From Dehalococcoidia bacterium (GTDB taxonomy: Bacteria > Chloroflexota > Dehalococcoidia > JAUSJJ01), in the NCBI GenBank assembly GCA_030647705.1, contig JAUSJJ010000044.1, forward strand, positions 1-6,748: a DNA stretch of 6,748 nt, in the 5' to 3' direction. A program made the translations under genes and the position numbers. Shown here in pieces: positions 1 through 6,286 of this stretch (positions are counted from its first letter, which is position 1; each line of letters starts with the position of its first letter). The notes beneath the pieces are model-generated. The model was given only the letters and a program-made list of their open reading frames with translations. It did not search any database and was not told the DNA's origin.

Positions 1-654
1 ACCGGAGGAAACTCGACCATCGACGAGTTCAATGGGGACAACTTCGACCACACCGGGCTGGGATTCATCGAGGGAGCTTCGATTACATCCCTGGGCGGAA
101 ACAGCCAGGCCATCGGCGGCGTGGCTGCCGTCCCGCCGAGCACCCCAACGTGGGGCAACGACTACAAGAACGCCATCAAGCAGTACTTCAACCGAAGGAG
201 CGGCCTGATCGCCCAGTTGCCGGCCTTGCCCTACGACGCCTGCTTCCTCGATCTCGACCCCAACGTGAAAGACGCTCTCGGCATTCCGGTCATCCGGATC
301 ACCTACAAGGGTTTCGACCAGGAGAACAGGGCCGGCGCCTTCCTCCAGGACAAGATGGAAGGGATACTGCGTCAGATGGGCGCTTCCAGGGTGGCCAGGG
401 GCCCGACCACCTTCCCCCCGGCGACCAACCACGAGGTAGGCGGCGCTCGCATGGGCGACAACCCGGCAAAGTCGGTGGTGAACCGTAACTGCCAGTCCCA
501 CCAACTGCCCAACCTGTTCGTGACCAGCGGGGCGGTCTTCCCCACCTACTTCGGCTACAATCCGACGCACACCATAGAGGCGTTGAGCTTCCGGGCGGGC
601 GACTTCATCAAGAAGGAAACCAAGCCAGGAGGTAGCCTGGTTCGGTACATGTAG
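1..654 (+). CDS. GMC-family FAD-dependent oxidoreductase, C-terminal part (5' end outside window)
   Basis: The reading frame is open from the first base and ends at TAG, giving 217 visible residues. GMC enzymes (the glucose-methanol-choline family) oxidise an alcohol or sugar hydroxyl using bound FAD. What is seen is the C-terminal substrate/catalytic half. The motif NHEVGGARMG (His codon at 430-432) matches the catalytic-His block of the family. The later block TSGAVFPTYFGYNPTHT (Asn codon at 559-561) matches the conserved region supplying the second active-site residue and the end of the FAD site; Asn at this place is as in choline oxidase-type members. Full-length members are usually 500-570 residues, so roughly the last 40% is visible and the Rossmann FAD-binding N-terminus lies outside. 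The HxxG...RMG form resembles the gluconate/sugar dehydrogenase branch more than glucose oxidase, but the substrate cannot be assigned. A perfect hairpin follows the stop by 7 bases. Confidence 0.9.
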   Translation, partial: TGGNSTIDEFNGDNFDHTGLGFIEGASITSLGGNSQAIGGVAAVPPSTPTWGNDYKNAIKQYFNRRSGLIAQLPALPYDACFLDLDPNVKDALGIPVIRITYKGFDQENRAGAFLQDKMEGILRQMGASRVARGPTTFPPATNHEVGGARMGDNPAKSVVNRNCQSHQLPNLFVTSGAVFPTYFGYNPTHTIEALSFRAGDFIKKETKPGGSLVRYM

Positions 655-661
655 AGGCGGC

Positions 662-694
662 GGCGTTCAGGGCGACGTTGTCGCCCTGAACGCC
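662..694 (+). terminator. Perfect 15-bp hairpin after the GMC gene
   Basis: Bases 662-676 are the exact reverse complement of 680-694, leaving a 3-base GTT loop (5 bases if the top pair opens). It starts 7 bases after the GMC stop, the usual place for an intrinsic terminator. The stem is very GC-rich but is followed by ACGAAGCACG rather than a T-tract. It may therefore be a terminator lacking the U-run or a 3'-end stabilising hairpin. Confidence 0.6.
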
Positions 695-735
695 ACGAAG
701 CACGTGTAGTTGGGGTGCACTCGCCCGGCGGAGCC

Positions 736-764
736 TTGACACCTGGCCATGTCGTGGCTATAGT
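736..764 (+). promoter_or_regulatory. Sigma-70-type promoter for the nitroreductase gene
   Basis: A perfect -35 box TTGACA (736-741) and a -10 box TATAGT (759-764) are separated by exactly 17 bases. Transcription would start near 771, leaving an untranslated leader of about 158 bases before the GTG start at 929. It lies just after the hairpin that closes the GMC gene, so the nitroreductase gene is probably a separate unit. Confidence 0.75.
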
Positions 765-928
765 TATCAGAAACTCACCTGGACGCCCCCTGGACTGAGA
801 CTAGACCACGGCGATCGGAAGCCGATCCCAGTTTCGTCCCATCCAATGAAGAGCAAATCATCGCTCATAAGCGTAGAGTATTGCATACAGGGGGCCCCGG
901 CGCAGAACATGTACAGGAGGTATCATCT

Positions 929-1591
929 GTGGAAGTCCTAGAGGCTATCAAGACCCGGCGCAGCATTCGGGCCTACAAGCCGGACCCCGTCCCACGCCAG
1001 GCGATCGAGAAGATCCTTGACGCCTGCCGCTACGCACCCTCCTGGGGCAACACCCAGTGCTGGGAGATCGCCGTCTTAGCCGGCGCGCCACTGGCCGAAC
1101 TCAAGCGCGGGATCGAGCAAAGAATCCTGGCCGGAGTGCCCGATGCCCCGCATCTGTCCAGGCCGGGCTTCACCCCCAAGGAGACAGGCCGCAGCGGCGA
1201 TGTGCTGGAGATGATGCAGCAGGCGCAGGGGATCAAACGGGAGGATAAGGAAAAGCGACTGCAATGGCGAGCGACCATGGGCCGCTTCTTCGATGCGCCC
1301 GCCGGGATCATCCTCTACATGGAGAAATACCTGGGGCTGACTGTTCTGATGGACATCGGCGCCATGATGCAGACCATCGCGCTGGCTGCCCATGCCTCCG
1401 GCCTGGGCACCTGCCCGGAGGCAGTTGTAGTCCGATACCCTGACCTGGTGCACCAGGTCGTGGGCATTCCGGAGTCCAAGCTCCTGGCGGTAGGGTTGTC
1501 TCTAGGATACCCGGATACCAATAACCCGGTGAACAAGTTCGACCGCCCCCGCCTGCCTCTGGACTCATTCGTGCTCTGGCGCGGGCTGTAA
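929..1591 (+). CDS. Nitroreductase-family FMN-dependent oxidoreductase
   Basis: A 220-residue protein of the usual nitroreductase size (about 170-230). These FMN enzymes use NAD(P)H to reduce nitro compounds, quinones, enones or similar acceptors in the cytosol, normally as dimers. The N-terminal block RRSIRAY (residues 10-16) supplies the family's FMN-phosphate-binding arginines. APSWGNTQCWE (36-46) is the characteristic PSxxNxQxW block. GLGTC (158-162) is the conserved Gly-rich segment before the C-terminal part, and YPDTNNPVNKFDRPRLPLDSF near the end is the usual tail that follows GLSLGYP. The GTG start at 929 is preferred because AGGAGG (915-920) lies 8 bases upstream. The same frame runs back to a TTG at 881, but the extra 16 residues look unlike the family and have no ribosome site. 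The gene has its own promoter and terminator. The natural substrate cannot be told from sequence. Confidence 0.92.
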   Translation: MEVLEAIKTRRSIRAYKPDPVPRQAIEKILDACRYAPSWGNTQCWEIAVLAGAPLAELKRGIEQRILAGVPDAPHLSRPGFTPKETGRSGDVLEMMQQAQGIKREDKEKRLQWRATMGRFFDAPAGIILYMEKYLGLTVLMDIGAMMQTIALAAHASGLGTCPEAVVVRYPDLVHQVVGIPESKLLAVGLSLGYPDTNNPVNKFDRPRLPLDSFVLWRGL

Positions 1592-1608
1592 CGCCTTTCG
1601 GAACACAG

Positions 1609-1642
1609 CAACAGCGAGCTACCGCGAAGTAGCTCGCTGTTG
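1609..1642 (+). terminator. Intrinsic terminator after the nitroreductase gene
   Basis: A perfect 14-bp stem (1609-1622 with 1629-1642) encloses a 6-base CGCGAA loop and is followed by TTTA. It begins 17 bases after the nitroreductase stop. The stem can be extended by a G-T and an A-T pair (1607-1608 with 1643-1644). It could also stop transcription arriving on the minus strand from the zinc-ribbon gene, though no T-run is seen in that direction. Confidence 0.75.
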
Positions 1643-1665
1643 TTTACTGAGAGTCGAAAGAGCAC

Positions 1666-1689
1666 CGGCAGCCCGTCCGATGGCTGCCG
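1666..1689 (-). terminator. Possible terminator hairpin for the zinc-ribbon gene
   Basis: A perfect 8-bp stem CGGCAGCC/GGCTGCCG encloses an 8-base loop. Read on the minus strand it lies about 115 bases beyond the stop of the zinc-ribbon gene and is followed by the weak pyrimidine run GTGCTCTTTC. The distance and the poor T-tract make this a tentative call. Bases 1690-1802 hold nothing else that I recognise. Confidence 0.3.
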
Positions 1690-1802
1690 ATTGCGTACCG
1701 GCCGGACAGTAACGGGGCCCAGGAAGCCTGCGGTTCGCAGGGCACAGCACGGCCGCTGACGGCACCTGGGAACGCAGTCACTTCGGAGGGGGATGGGGCA
1801 GT

Positions 1803-2015
1803 TTACCGTACGCGAGGAGTGTGGGAGGCCCCGCTCATGATGGGCTCATTCAAATAAACGTCGCCGTTCCTGATCTTGATGTTGAAGCCGCAATCGGGGC
1901 AAGTGCAGACCCATGCCTTGAAATGGACCGGCGACCCCTGACTGCCAAAGTCCGACAGCGGGACCAGATCGCCATTCCCGCATTTCTGACACTTCGGGAA
2001 ATTGAAGTTCTCCAC
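1803..2015 (-). CDS. Small zinc-ribbon protein of unknown function
   Basis: A 70-residue protein with paired cysteines: CQKC (residues 9-12) and CTCPDCG (37-43, with the CPDC pair at 39-42). They are separated by about 25 residues, as in a rubredoxin-knuckle zinc ribbon binding one Zn through four Cys; Cys37 is a spare fifth cysteine. The segment between and after the knuckles (SPVHFKAWVC, FNIKIRNGDVYLNEP) would form the beta strands. There is no signal peptide or membrane segment. The GTG at 2015-2013 is chosen as the start because GGGAGG (2030-2025) lies 9 bases upstream. An in-frame ATG at 2081 would add 22 residues, but these overlap a leader hairpin and lack a ribosome site. I do not recognise a named family; a role in nucleic-acid or protein binding is only a generic inference. 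It has its own promoter, separate from the obg-nadD operon upstream. Confidence 0.8.
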   Translation of the reverse strand: MENFNFPKCQKCGNGDLVPLSDFGSQGSPVHFKAWVCTCPDCGFNIKIRNGDVYLNEPIMSGASHTPRVR

Positions 2016-2045
2016 GGAAAGCCACCTCCCAGCCATTTTTCGGAC

Positions 2046-2071
2046 GTTGCCGGGCATCCCGCTTCGGCAAC
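2046..2071 (-). promoter_or_regulatory. Leader hairpin upstream of the zinc-ribbon gene
   Basis: A 7-bp perfect stem, GTTGCCG (2046-2052) with CGGCAAC (2065-2071), encloses a 12-base loop within the predicted 5' leader. It ends about 16 bases before the Shine-Dalgarno. It could affect mRNA stability or ribosome access; no known riboswitch class is recognised. Confidence 0.35.
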
Positions 2072-2084
2072 ATCCATTCACTCA

Positions 2085-2098
2085 GGGTTTTCAAACCC
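2085..2098. repeat. Inverted repeat at the transcription start, operator-like
   Basis: GGGTTT-TC-AAACCC is a perfect 6-bp inverted repeat with a 2-base centre. It overlaps the start site predicted for the zinc-ribbon promoter, whose -10 box ends at 2103. The loop is too small for a good RNA hairpin and the position suits a repressor operator, but no regulator is known. Confidence 0.35.
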
Positions 2099-2102
2099 CA
2101 AG

Positions 2103-2132
2103 AGTATACAACATACGGCGACGATTGGTCAA
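2103..2132 (-). promoter_or_regulatory. Sigma-70-type promoter for the zinc-ribbon gene
   Basis: On the minus strand TTGACC (2132-2127) and TATACT (2108-2103) are 18 bases apart. Transcription would start near 2096, giving a leader of about 80 bases before the GTG at 2015. This makes the zinc-ribbon gene independent of the obg-nadD operon. Confidence 0.6.
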
Positions 2133-2145
2133 GGGCGATTTGCGC

Positions 2146-2210
2146 CTCCGGCCGCTGCGAAACGCGCCATGTGCCGGTTTCGTGCGGTACCTTCGGCTCG
2201 GGGGCCGGAG
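2146..2210 (-). terminator. Nested stem-loop region after nadD
   Basis: An outer perfect 8-bp stem (2146-2153 with 2203-2210, CTCCGGCC/GGCCGGAG) encloses an inner stem (2156-2163 with 2177-2184, TGCGAAAC/GTTTCGTG, two wobble pairs). It lies 41 bases beyond the nadD stop and just before the zinc-ribbon promoter, where the obg-nadD transcript should end. There is no T-tract, so it may be a processing or stability structure or an unrecognised small RNA rather than a classical terminator. Confidence 0.35.
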
Positions 2211-2251
2211 TAACAGCTACGCAGGAGAACCGATGCGCGCACCGCCGCAGC

Positions 2252-2851
2252 CTAGTCGGCGTACAGCTTCTTCTGGTCGATGTAGGCCTCTACGGCCTCC
2301 GGGACCAGGTAGCGAATGGACAGGCCCCGCCTGACCCGCTGGCGGATATCGCTGGAGCTGACCCCTATCTCCGGAGTATCCAGCGAGGTGATATGCTGGG
2401 ATATGCAGGGGATGGCCTTCTCCAGGGCCTTGAGCACTGGCTTGGGGCCCGGCCGCGGCGCGATAACCAGCTCGCACATCTGCATCAGCCGCTGGGGATC
2501 CTTCCATCGTGCGAACTCTGCCAGAGCGTCCGACCCCAGAATGAAGTACAGGGCTACATCGCTGCCCAACTGCTGCTTCAACTGAGGCAGGGTATCGATG
2601 CTGTAGGATGGGCCGGGACGGTCAACTTCGATTCTGGAGAGGCTGAAATAGGGGTTGGAGCTGATGGCCAGCCTCAGCATCTCGACACGATGTCTGGCCG
2701 GCGAGATGGACCGGTCGTCTTTGAGCCAGGGCTGTCCGGCAGGCAGAAAAACCACCCCCGCCAACCCCAGCTTCACCCTCACGTCCTCGGCTATGATCAG
2801 ATGCCCGATGTGCACGGGATCAAAGGTGCCGCCCAGAACGCCGATGTTCAT
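2252..2851 (-). CDS. nadD: Nicotinate-nucleotide adenylyltransferase (NadD)
   Basis: A 199-residue cytosolic enzyme that joins nicotinate mononucleotide and ATP into deamido-NAD plus pyrophosphate, the penultimate step of NAD synthesis. Residues 7-17 are GGTFDPVHIGH, the nucleotidyltransferase signature whose two histidines contact the ATP phosphates. VSSSDIRQRV (164-173) is the C-terminal SSTxIR-type phosphate-binding motif, followed by the typical VPEAVEAYI tail. RPGPSYSIDTL matches the family's RxGxSYTxDTL block. Length is normal for the family. The ATG lies one base beyond the obg TGA (TGA-G-ATG), so translation is probably coupled to obg and no separate promoter is needed. The obg-nadD pairing is common in bacteria. 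rsfS, which often follows nadD, is not present here. Confidence 0.96.
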   Translation of the reverse strand: MNIGVLGGTFDPVHIGHLIIAEDVRVKLGLAGVVFLPAGQPWLKDDRSISPARHRVEMLRLAISSNPYFSLSRIEVDRPGPSYSIDTLPQLKQQLGSDVALYFILGSDALAEFARWKDPQRLMQMCELVIAPRPGPKPVLKALEKAIPCISQHITSLDTPEIGVSSSDIRQRVRRGLSIRYLVPEAVEAYIDQKKLYAD

Positions 2852-2852
2852 C

Positions 2853-4148
<1,296 letters not shown>

Positions 4149-4150
4149 CT

Positions 4151-4179
4151 ATTATAAGGCTATTCGGCGGAGCACTCAA
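4151..4179 (-). promoter_or_regulatory. Sigma-70-type promoter of the obg-nadD operon
   Basis: On the minus strand TTGAGT (4179-4174) and a perfect TATAAT (4156-4151) are separated by exactly 17 bases. Transcription would start near 4144, giving a leader of about 30 bases before the TTG start of obg. This supports the TTG start call. Confidence 0.75.
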
Positions 4180-4222
4180 ATCCGGCATCGCCTCCAGCCC
4201 GCAGACCTTGCTTTCAGGGGCA

Positions 4223-4255
4223 CAAGACCCGTCGGTCTCTTGCCGAACGTTCGGC
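4223..4255. repeat. Bulged hairpin and 14-bp palindrome upstream of the obg promoter
   Basis: GCCGAACGTTCGGC (4242-4255) is a perfect 14-bp palindrome centred about 70 bases upstream of the obg -35 box. It abuts a bulged hairpin, CAAGACC-CGTC-GGTC(TC)TTG, at 4223-4242. The palindrome contains GAACGTTC, but it lacks the 4-base gap of the Bacillus-type SOS box (GAAC-N4-GTTC), so a LexA site is not supported. It may be an operator or an origin-associated protein site. Confidence 0.35.
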
Positions 4256-4320
4256 CTCTCCCGCGCAGTGCTGAAGCCGGCTATGGGGTTAAGATATCCC
4301 CATTCTGCCAATCACTTAGG

Positions 4321-4431
4321 TAACATAACGTAGTGGATATCTCCGCCCGTTCCGTGGATAAGTGCCGGAAACGGTGGATAACCCATCACCTGTTATGTCA
4401 TGCCCCGGTGATTTCACCCGCCCTGACATAA
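4321..4431. repeat. Three copies of an octamer T(A/G)ACATAA inside the origin
   Basis: The copies are TAACATAA (4321-4328, plus), TTATGTCA (4393-4400, i.e. TGACATAA on the minus strand) and TGACATAA (4424-4431, plus). The last two form a perfect 8-bp inverted repeat with a 23-base spacer. The octamer is not a DnaA box and interleaves with them, so it may be the site of another origin-binding protein. Confidence 0.45.
4332..4381 (-). promoter_or_regulatory. Left DnaA-box cluster (three boxes, same strand)
   Basis: On the minus strand: ATATCCACT (4340-4332, 7 of 9 against TTATCCACA), TTATCCACG (4361-4353, 8 of 9) and TTATCCACC (4381-4373, 8 of 9). They start 21 and 20 bases apart, about two helical turns, so they face the same side of the DNA as expected for cooperative DnaA binding. 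Confidence 0.7.
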
Positions 4432-4508
4432 TACGGGCCGGGCCGTCCACATCCGGCTGCCCTTCAGCCCCACGAGACGGCCAGCTTATGCCCTGTGCCG
4501 GCAATCCG

Positions 4509-4526
4509 TCATCCACCTTATCCACT
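4509..4526 (+). promoter_or_regulatory. Right DnaA-box pair abutting the AT-rich segment
   Basis: TCATCCACC (4509-4517, 7 of 9) and TTATCCACT (4518-4526, 8 of 9) lie head to tail without a gap on the plus strand, opposite in orientation to the left cluster. The second box ends 3 bases before a run of TTA/CTA triplets, the position expected for the box that loads DnaA onto the unwinding region. Confidence 0.7.
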
Positions 4527-4527
4527 T

Positions 4528-4575
4528 CATTATTATTACTATTAATACTTAAGTAATATAATGAGAATATTAAGT
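4528..4575 (+). other. AT-rich DNA unwinding element with DnaA-trio-like triplets
   Basis: Of 48 bases, 41 are A or T, in sharp contrast to the GC-rich surroundings. Right after the DnaA box come TTA TTA TTA CTA TTA (4530-4544). Read on the complementary strand 3' to 5' this is AAT AAT AAT GAT AAT, matching the DnaA-trio motif 3'-(G/A)AT-5' known from Bacillus-type origins. A 10-bp palindrome TACTTAAGTA (4546-4555) lies in the centre. Together with the adjacent boxes this is the likely site of initial strand opening. Confidence 0.7.
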
Positions 4576-4687
4576 GTTGGGATGCCGATTGCTGCGATAG
4601 TTTCGAGGCGCCCCGAGGCAGGCCCGAGAAGACCGAGCCTTTTGGCGAGCTATCGGGGATGGAGGCGCTGTAGAGGTAGGGGGAGAC
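4576..4687. other. Spacer between the AT-rich element and dnaA, weak stem only
   Basis: No gene is visible. The only structure found is CGATAGTTT (4595-4603) pairing with GAGCTATCG (4647-4655), 9 bp with two wobbles and a 43-base interior, and no T-tract on the minus strand. There is thus no convincing terminator for dnaA, whose transcripts may run into the origin. Confidence 0.35.
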
Positions 4688-6061
4688 TCAGGTCTTCTGG
4701 GAGTAGAGGGTATCCCGGATCTCCAGCACCTGGCGTCTCAGTTCGGCGCTGATGTTGATTCCGGTGGCGATCTTGTTGTAACCGTGGAGTATGGTGGTGT
4801 GGTCCCGGCCGCCAAGCTCGCGGCCGATTTCCGCCCAGGACTTCTGAAGCTCCTCTCGCAGCAGGTACATGGACACCTGGCGAGCCAGCGCTATGTGCTT
4901 ATCCCTGCGCGTCCCGGTGAGCAGAGGCAGGTCGACCTGGAAGTAGAGGGATACCGCGCCTTTCACCTGGTCGGCGGAAAGGCTGCGCCTGTTCACACTG
5001 GCGGTCATATCGCTCAGGAACTGGGAAGCCATGTCCACGGTGAGCGGTACCCTGGCCAGCTTGGCATAGGCGACAACGCGGTTGAGCGAACCCTCCAGCT
5101 CGCGGATGTTCTTCTGTATCCTGCGGGCTATGAAATCGATGACCTCCTGGGGAACTTCCGCTTTCTGCTCCTCGGCCTTGGCGCGGAGTATGGCCAGCCG
5201 CGTCTCCAGGTCAGGAGGCTGGATGTCGGCGATGAGCCCCCACTGGAAGCGGGACTGCAGGCGGTCCTCGAGAAGAGGCATCGATTTGGGGTGGCGATCG
5301 CTGCTCATGACGATGTACTTGCCGGCGTTGTGAAGGTCGTTGAAGGTGTGGAACAGGACTTCCTGGGTCTGCTCTTTGCCGGCGATGAACTGGATGTCAT
5401 CCATCAGGAGCAAGTCCAGGCTGTTGTATTTCTGGCGAAAATCCTCGGTGGTGTTGGTTTTCAGCGCGTTGACGAAATCGTTGGTGAACTGTTCGCCGGT
5501 CACGTACATCACCCTCGCTCCCGGCCGGCCCGTCACAACGTGCCCCACGGCATGGAGCAGATGGGTCTTGCCGAGGCCGGTGCCCGCATAGAAGAAAAGA
5601 GGGTTGTAGGCCTGAGTGGGGTTACCGGCCACGCCCAGGGCGGCGGCATGGGCCAGCCTGTTGCAGTTCCCGACTATGAACGAGGCGAAGGTGTACCTGG
5701 CGTTCAACTTGGCGTAGGGGATGCGATTGTTGTAGCCGTTGCCGGCATAGTTAGCGGTCACGGGAGACGGGGCCGGTTCCGGGCCGGCAACCTCACGTGA
5801 GCCAGGGTTCTTCATCAGCTCGAACGATATGTCTATCGGCTGGCCCATGATGCCCATCAGGGTCTTTTTGATAAGCGAATGCATCCGCCGCTCGAGCCAT
5901 TCGGTGGCGAAGTTGGTCGGCGTACCCACCGTGAAGCTCGATCCTTCATAGGAAAGGCCACGGGTGTCTCGCAGCCAGGTATCGAAGTTAGCGCGATTCA
6001 CCTGAAGTTGGAGCTCACCCAGCGCGGCTGCCCAAATCTCTTCTGCTGTACGGGTCTTCAT
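4688..6061 (-). CDS. dnaA: Chromosomal replication initiator protein DnaA
   Basis: A 457-residue AAA+ ATPase that binds DnaA boxes at oriC as an ATP-bound oligomer, melts the adjacent AT-rich DNA and helps load the helicase. Domain I (about 1-82) begins with AEEIWAAALGELQLQV and contains the helicase-interaction fold. A short Pro/Gly-rich linker (about 84-112) follows. Domain III has Walker A GTGLGKT (160-166), Walker B LLLMDDIQF (217-225), sensor 1 VMSSDRHP (251-258), the box VII arginine finger LQSRF (Arg271) and sensor 2 RELEGSLNR (320-328). Domain IV carries the DNA-binding signature GGRDHTTILHGYNKI (417-431). Length is typical. The ATG at 6061-6059 is chosen because AGAGGAG lies 4 bases upstream and the protein then begins like its homologues. 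An in-frame ATG at 6088 would add nine Gly/Arg-rich residues. The gene is transcribed toward the putative origin at 4292-4575. Confidence 0.98.
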   Translation of the reverse strand: MKTRTAEEIWAAALGELQLQVNRANFDTWLRDTRGLSYEGSSFTVGTPTNFATEWLERRMHSLIKKTLMGIMGQPIDISFELMKNPGSREVAGPEPAPSPVTANYAGNGYNNRIPYAKLNARYTFASFIVGNCNRLAHAAALGVAGNPTQAYNPLFFYAGTGLGKTHLLHAVGHVVTGRPGARVMYVTGEQFTNDFVNALKTNTTEDFRQKYNSLDLLLMDDIQFIAGKEQTQEVLFHTFNDLHNAGKYIVMSSDRHPKSMPLLEDRLQSRFQWGLIADIQPPDLETRLAILRAKAEEQKAEVPQEVIDFIARRIQKNIRELEGSLNRVVAYAKLARVPLTVDMASQFLSDMTASVNRRSLSADQVKGAVSLYFQVDLPLLTGTRRDKHIALARQVSMYLLREELQKSWAEIGRELGGRDHTTILHGYNKIATGINISAELRRQVLEIRDTLYSQKT

Positions 6062-6184
6062 GTTTCTCCTCTGCCCCCCGCCTCCCATACGAAAGCCCGA
6101 AGGGAAATGCTTATCGCGGTGGAAGTCTGTATGCGGAGTGGCCAGCGCCTGGACCGGAAGACTGGCTAGGGAGTGGCGCCAGGG

Positions 6185-6231
6185 GATAGGCTAAATAAGA
6201 CGAACACTTTGAACACGGGTAAAAGCCTATC
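6185..6231. repeat. Spaced inverted repeat in the dnaA upstream region
   Basis: GATAGGCT (6185-6192) and AGCCTATC (6224-6231) are perfect 8-bp inverted repeats 31 bases apart, about 125-170 bases upstream of the dnaA start. Two half-sites at this distance could bind a regulator of dnaA; the right copy overlaps the weak -10 candidate. Confidence 0.35.
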
Positions 6232-6253
6232 ACAACAAAACGCGCCGGGTCAA
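6225..6253 (-). promoter_or_regulatory. Weak candidate promoter for dnaA
   Basis: On the minus strand TTGACC (6253-6248) makes a good -35 box, but 16-18 bases further the sequence is only GATAGGCT, a poor -10. A second option, TTTACC then TCTTAT 17 bases on (about 6223-6195), is 4 of 6 for each box. dnaA must be transcribed from somewhere in this region, but neither candidate is strong. Confidence 0.25.
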
Positions 6254-6268
6254 GGGGTTGTTGCCCTG

Positions 6269-6286
6269 TTTTCCGGCCCCGGAAAA
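6269..6286. repeat. Palindrome TTTTCCGG-CC-CCGGAAAA
   Basis: A perfect 8-bp inverted repeat with a 2-base centre, about 210-225 bases upstream of dnaA and just upstream of the -35 candidate. The tiny centre suits a dimeric protein site rather than an RNA hairpin. No regulator is assigned. Confidence 0.35.

Larger units (their letters stand above)
4292..4575. other. oriC: Putative chromosomal replication origin (oriC)
   Basis: The dnaA-obg gap (4113-4687) has no credible gene. Instead it holds three exact TTATCCAC cores (minus strand at 4361-4354 and 4381-4374, plus strand at 4518-4525), degenerate boxes at 4332-4340, 4509-4517 and 4294-4302 (ATATCCCCA, plus), a 48-base AT-rich block at 4528-4575, and short inverted repeats. 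One pair is AGATATCC (4292-4299) with GGATATCT (4335-4342). By chance an exact 8-mer should appear about 0.02 times on both strands of 575 bases. Clustered DnaA boxes beside an AT-rich segment and next to dnaA are the standard signs of a bacterial origin. Boundaries are approximate. Confidence 0.8.

Noticed and set aside
846..941. A 31-codon frame overlapping the nitroreductase start, possible leader peptide
   Set aside because: There is no ribosome site before its ATG and no regulatory codon run. It is noted only as part of the leader.
4242..4255. SOS (LexA) box reading of the GAACGTTC palindrome
   Set aside because: The Gram-positive LexA site needs four bases between GAAC and GTTC; here there are none.
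4443..4451. CCGTCCACA as an additional DnaA box
   Set aside because: Only 6 of 9 positions match and the TTA half is missing, so it was not counted.
4784..5800. A 338-codon plus-strand frame over dnaA
   Set aside because: It is antisense to dnaA, with composition typical of a complementary-strand frame and no motif or ribosome site.
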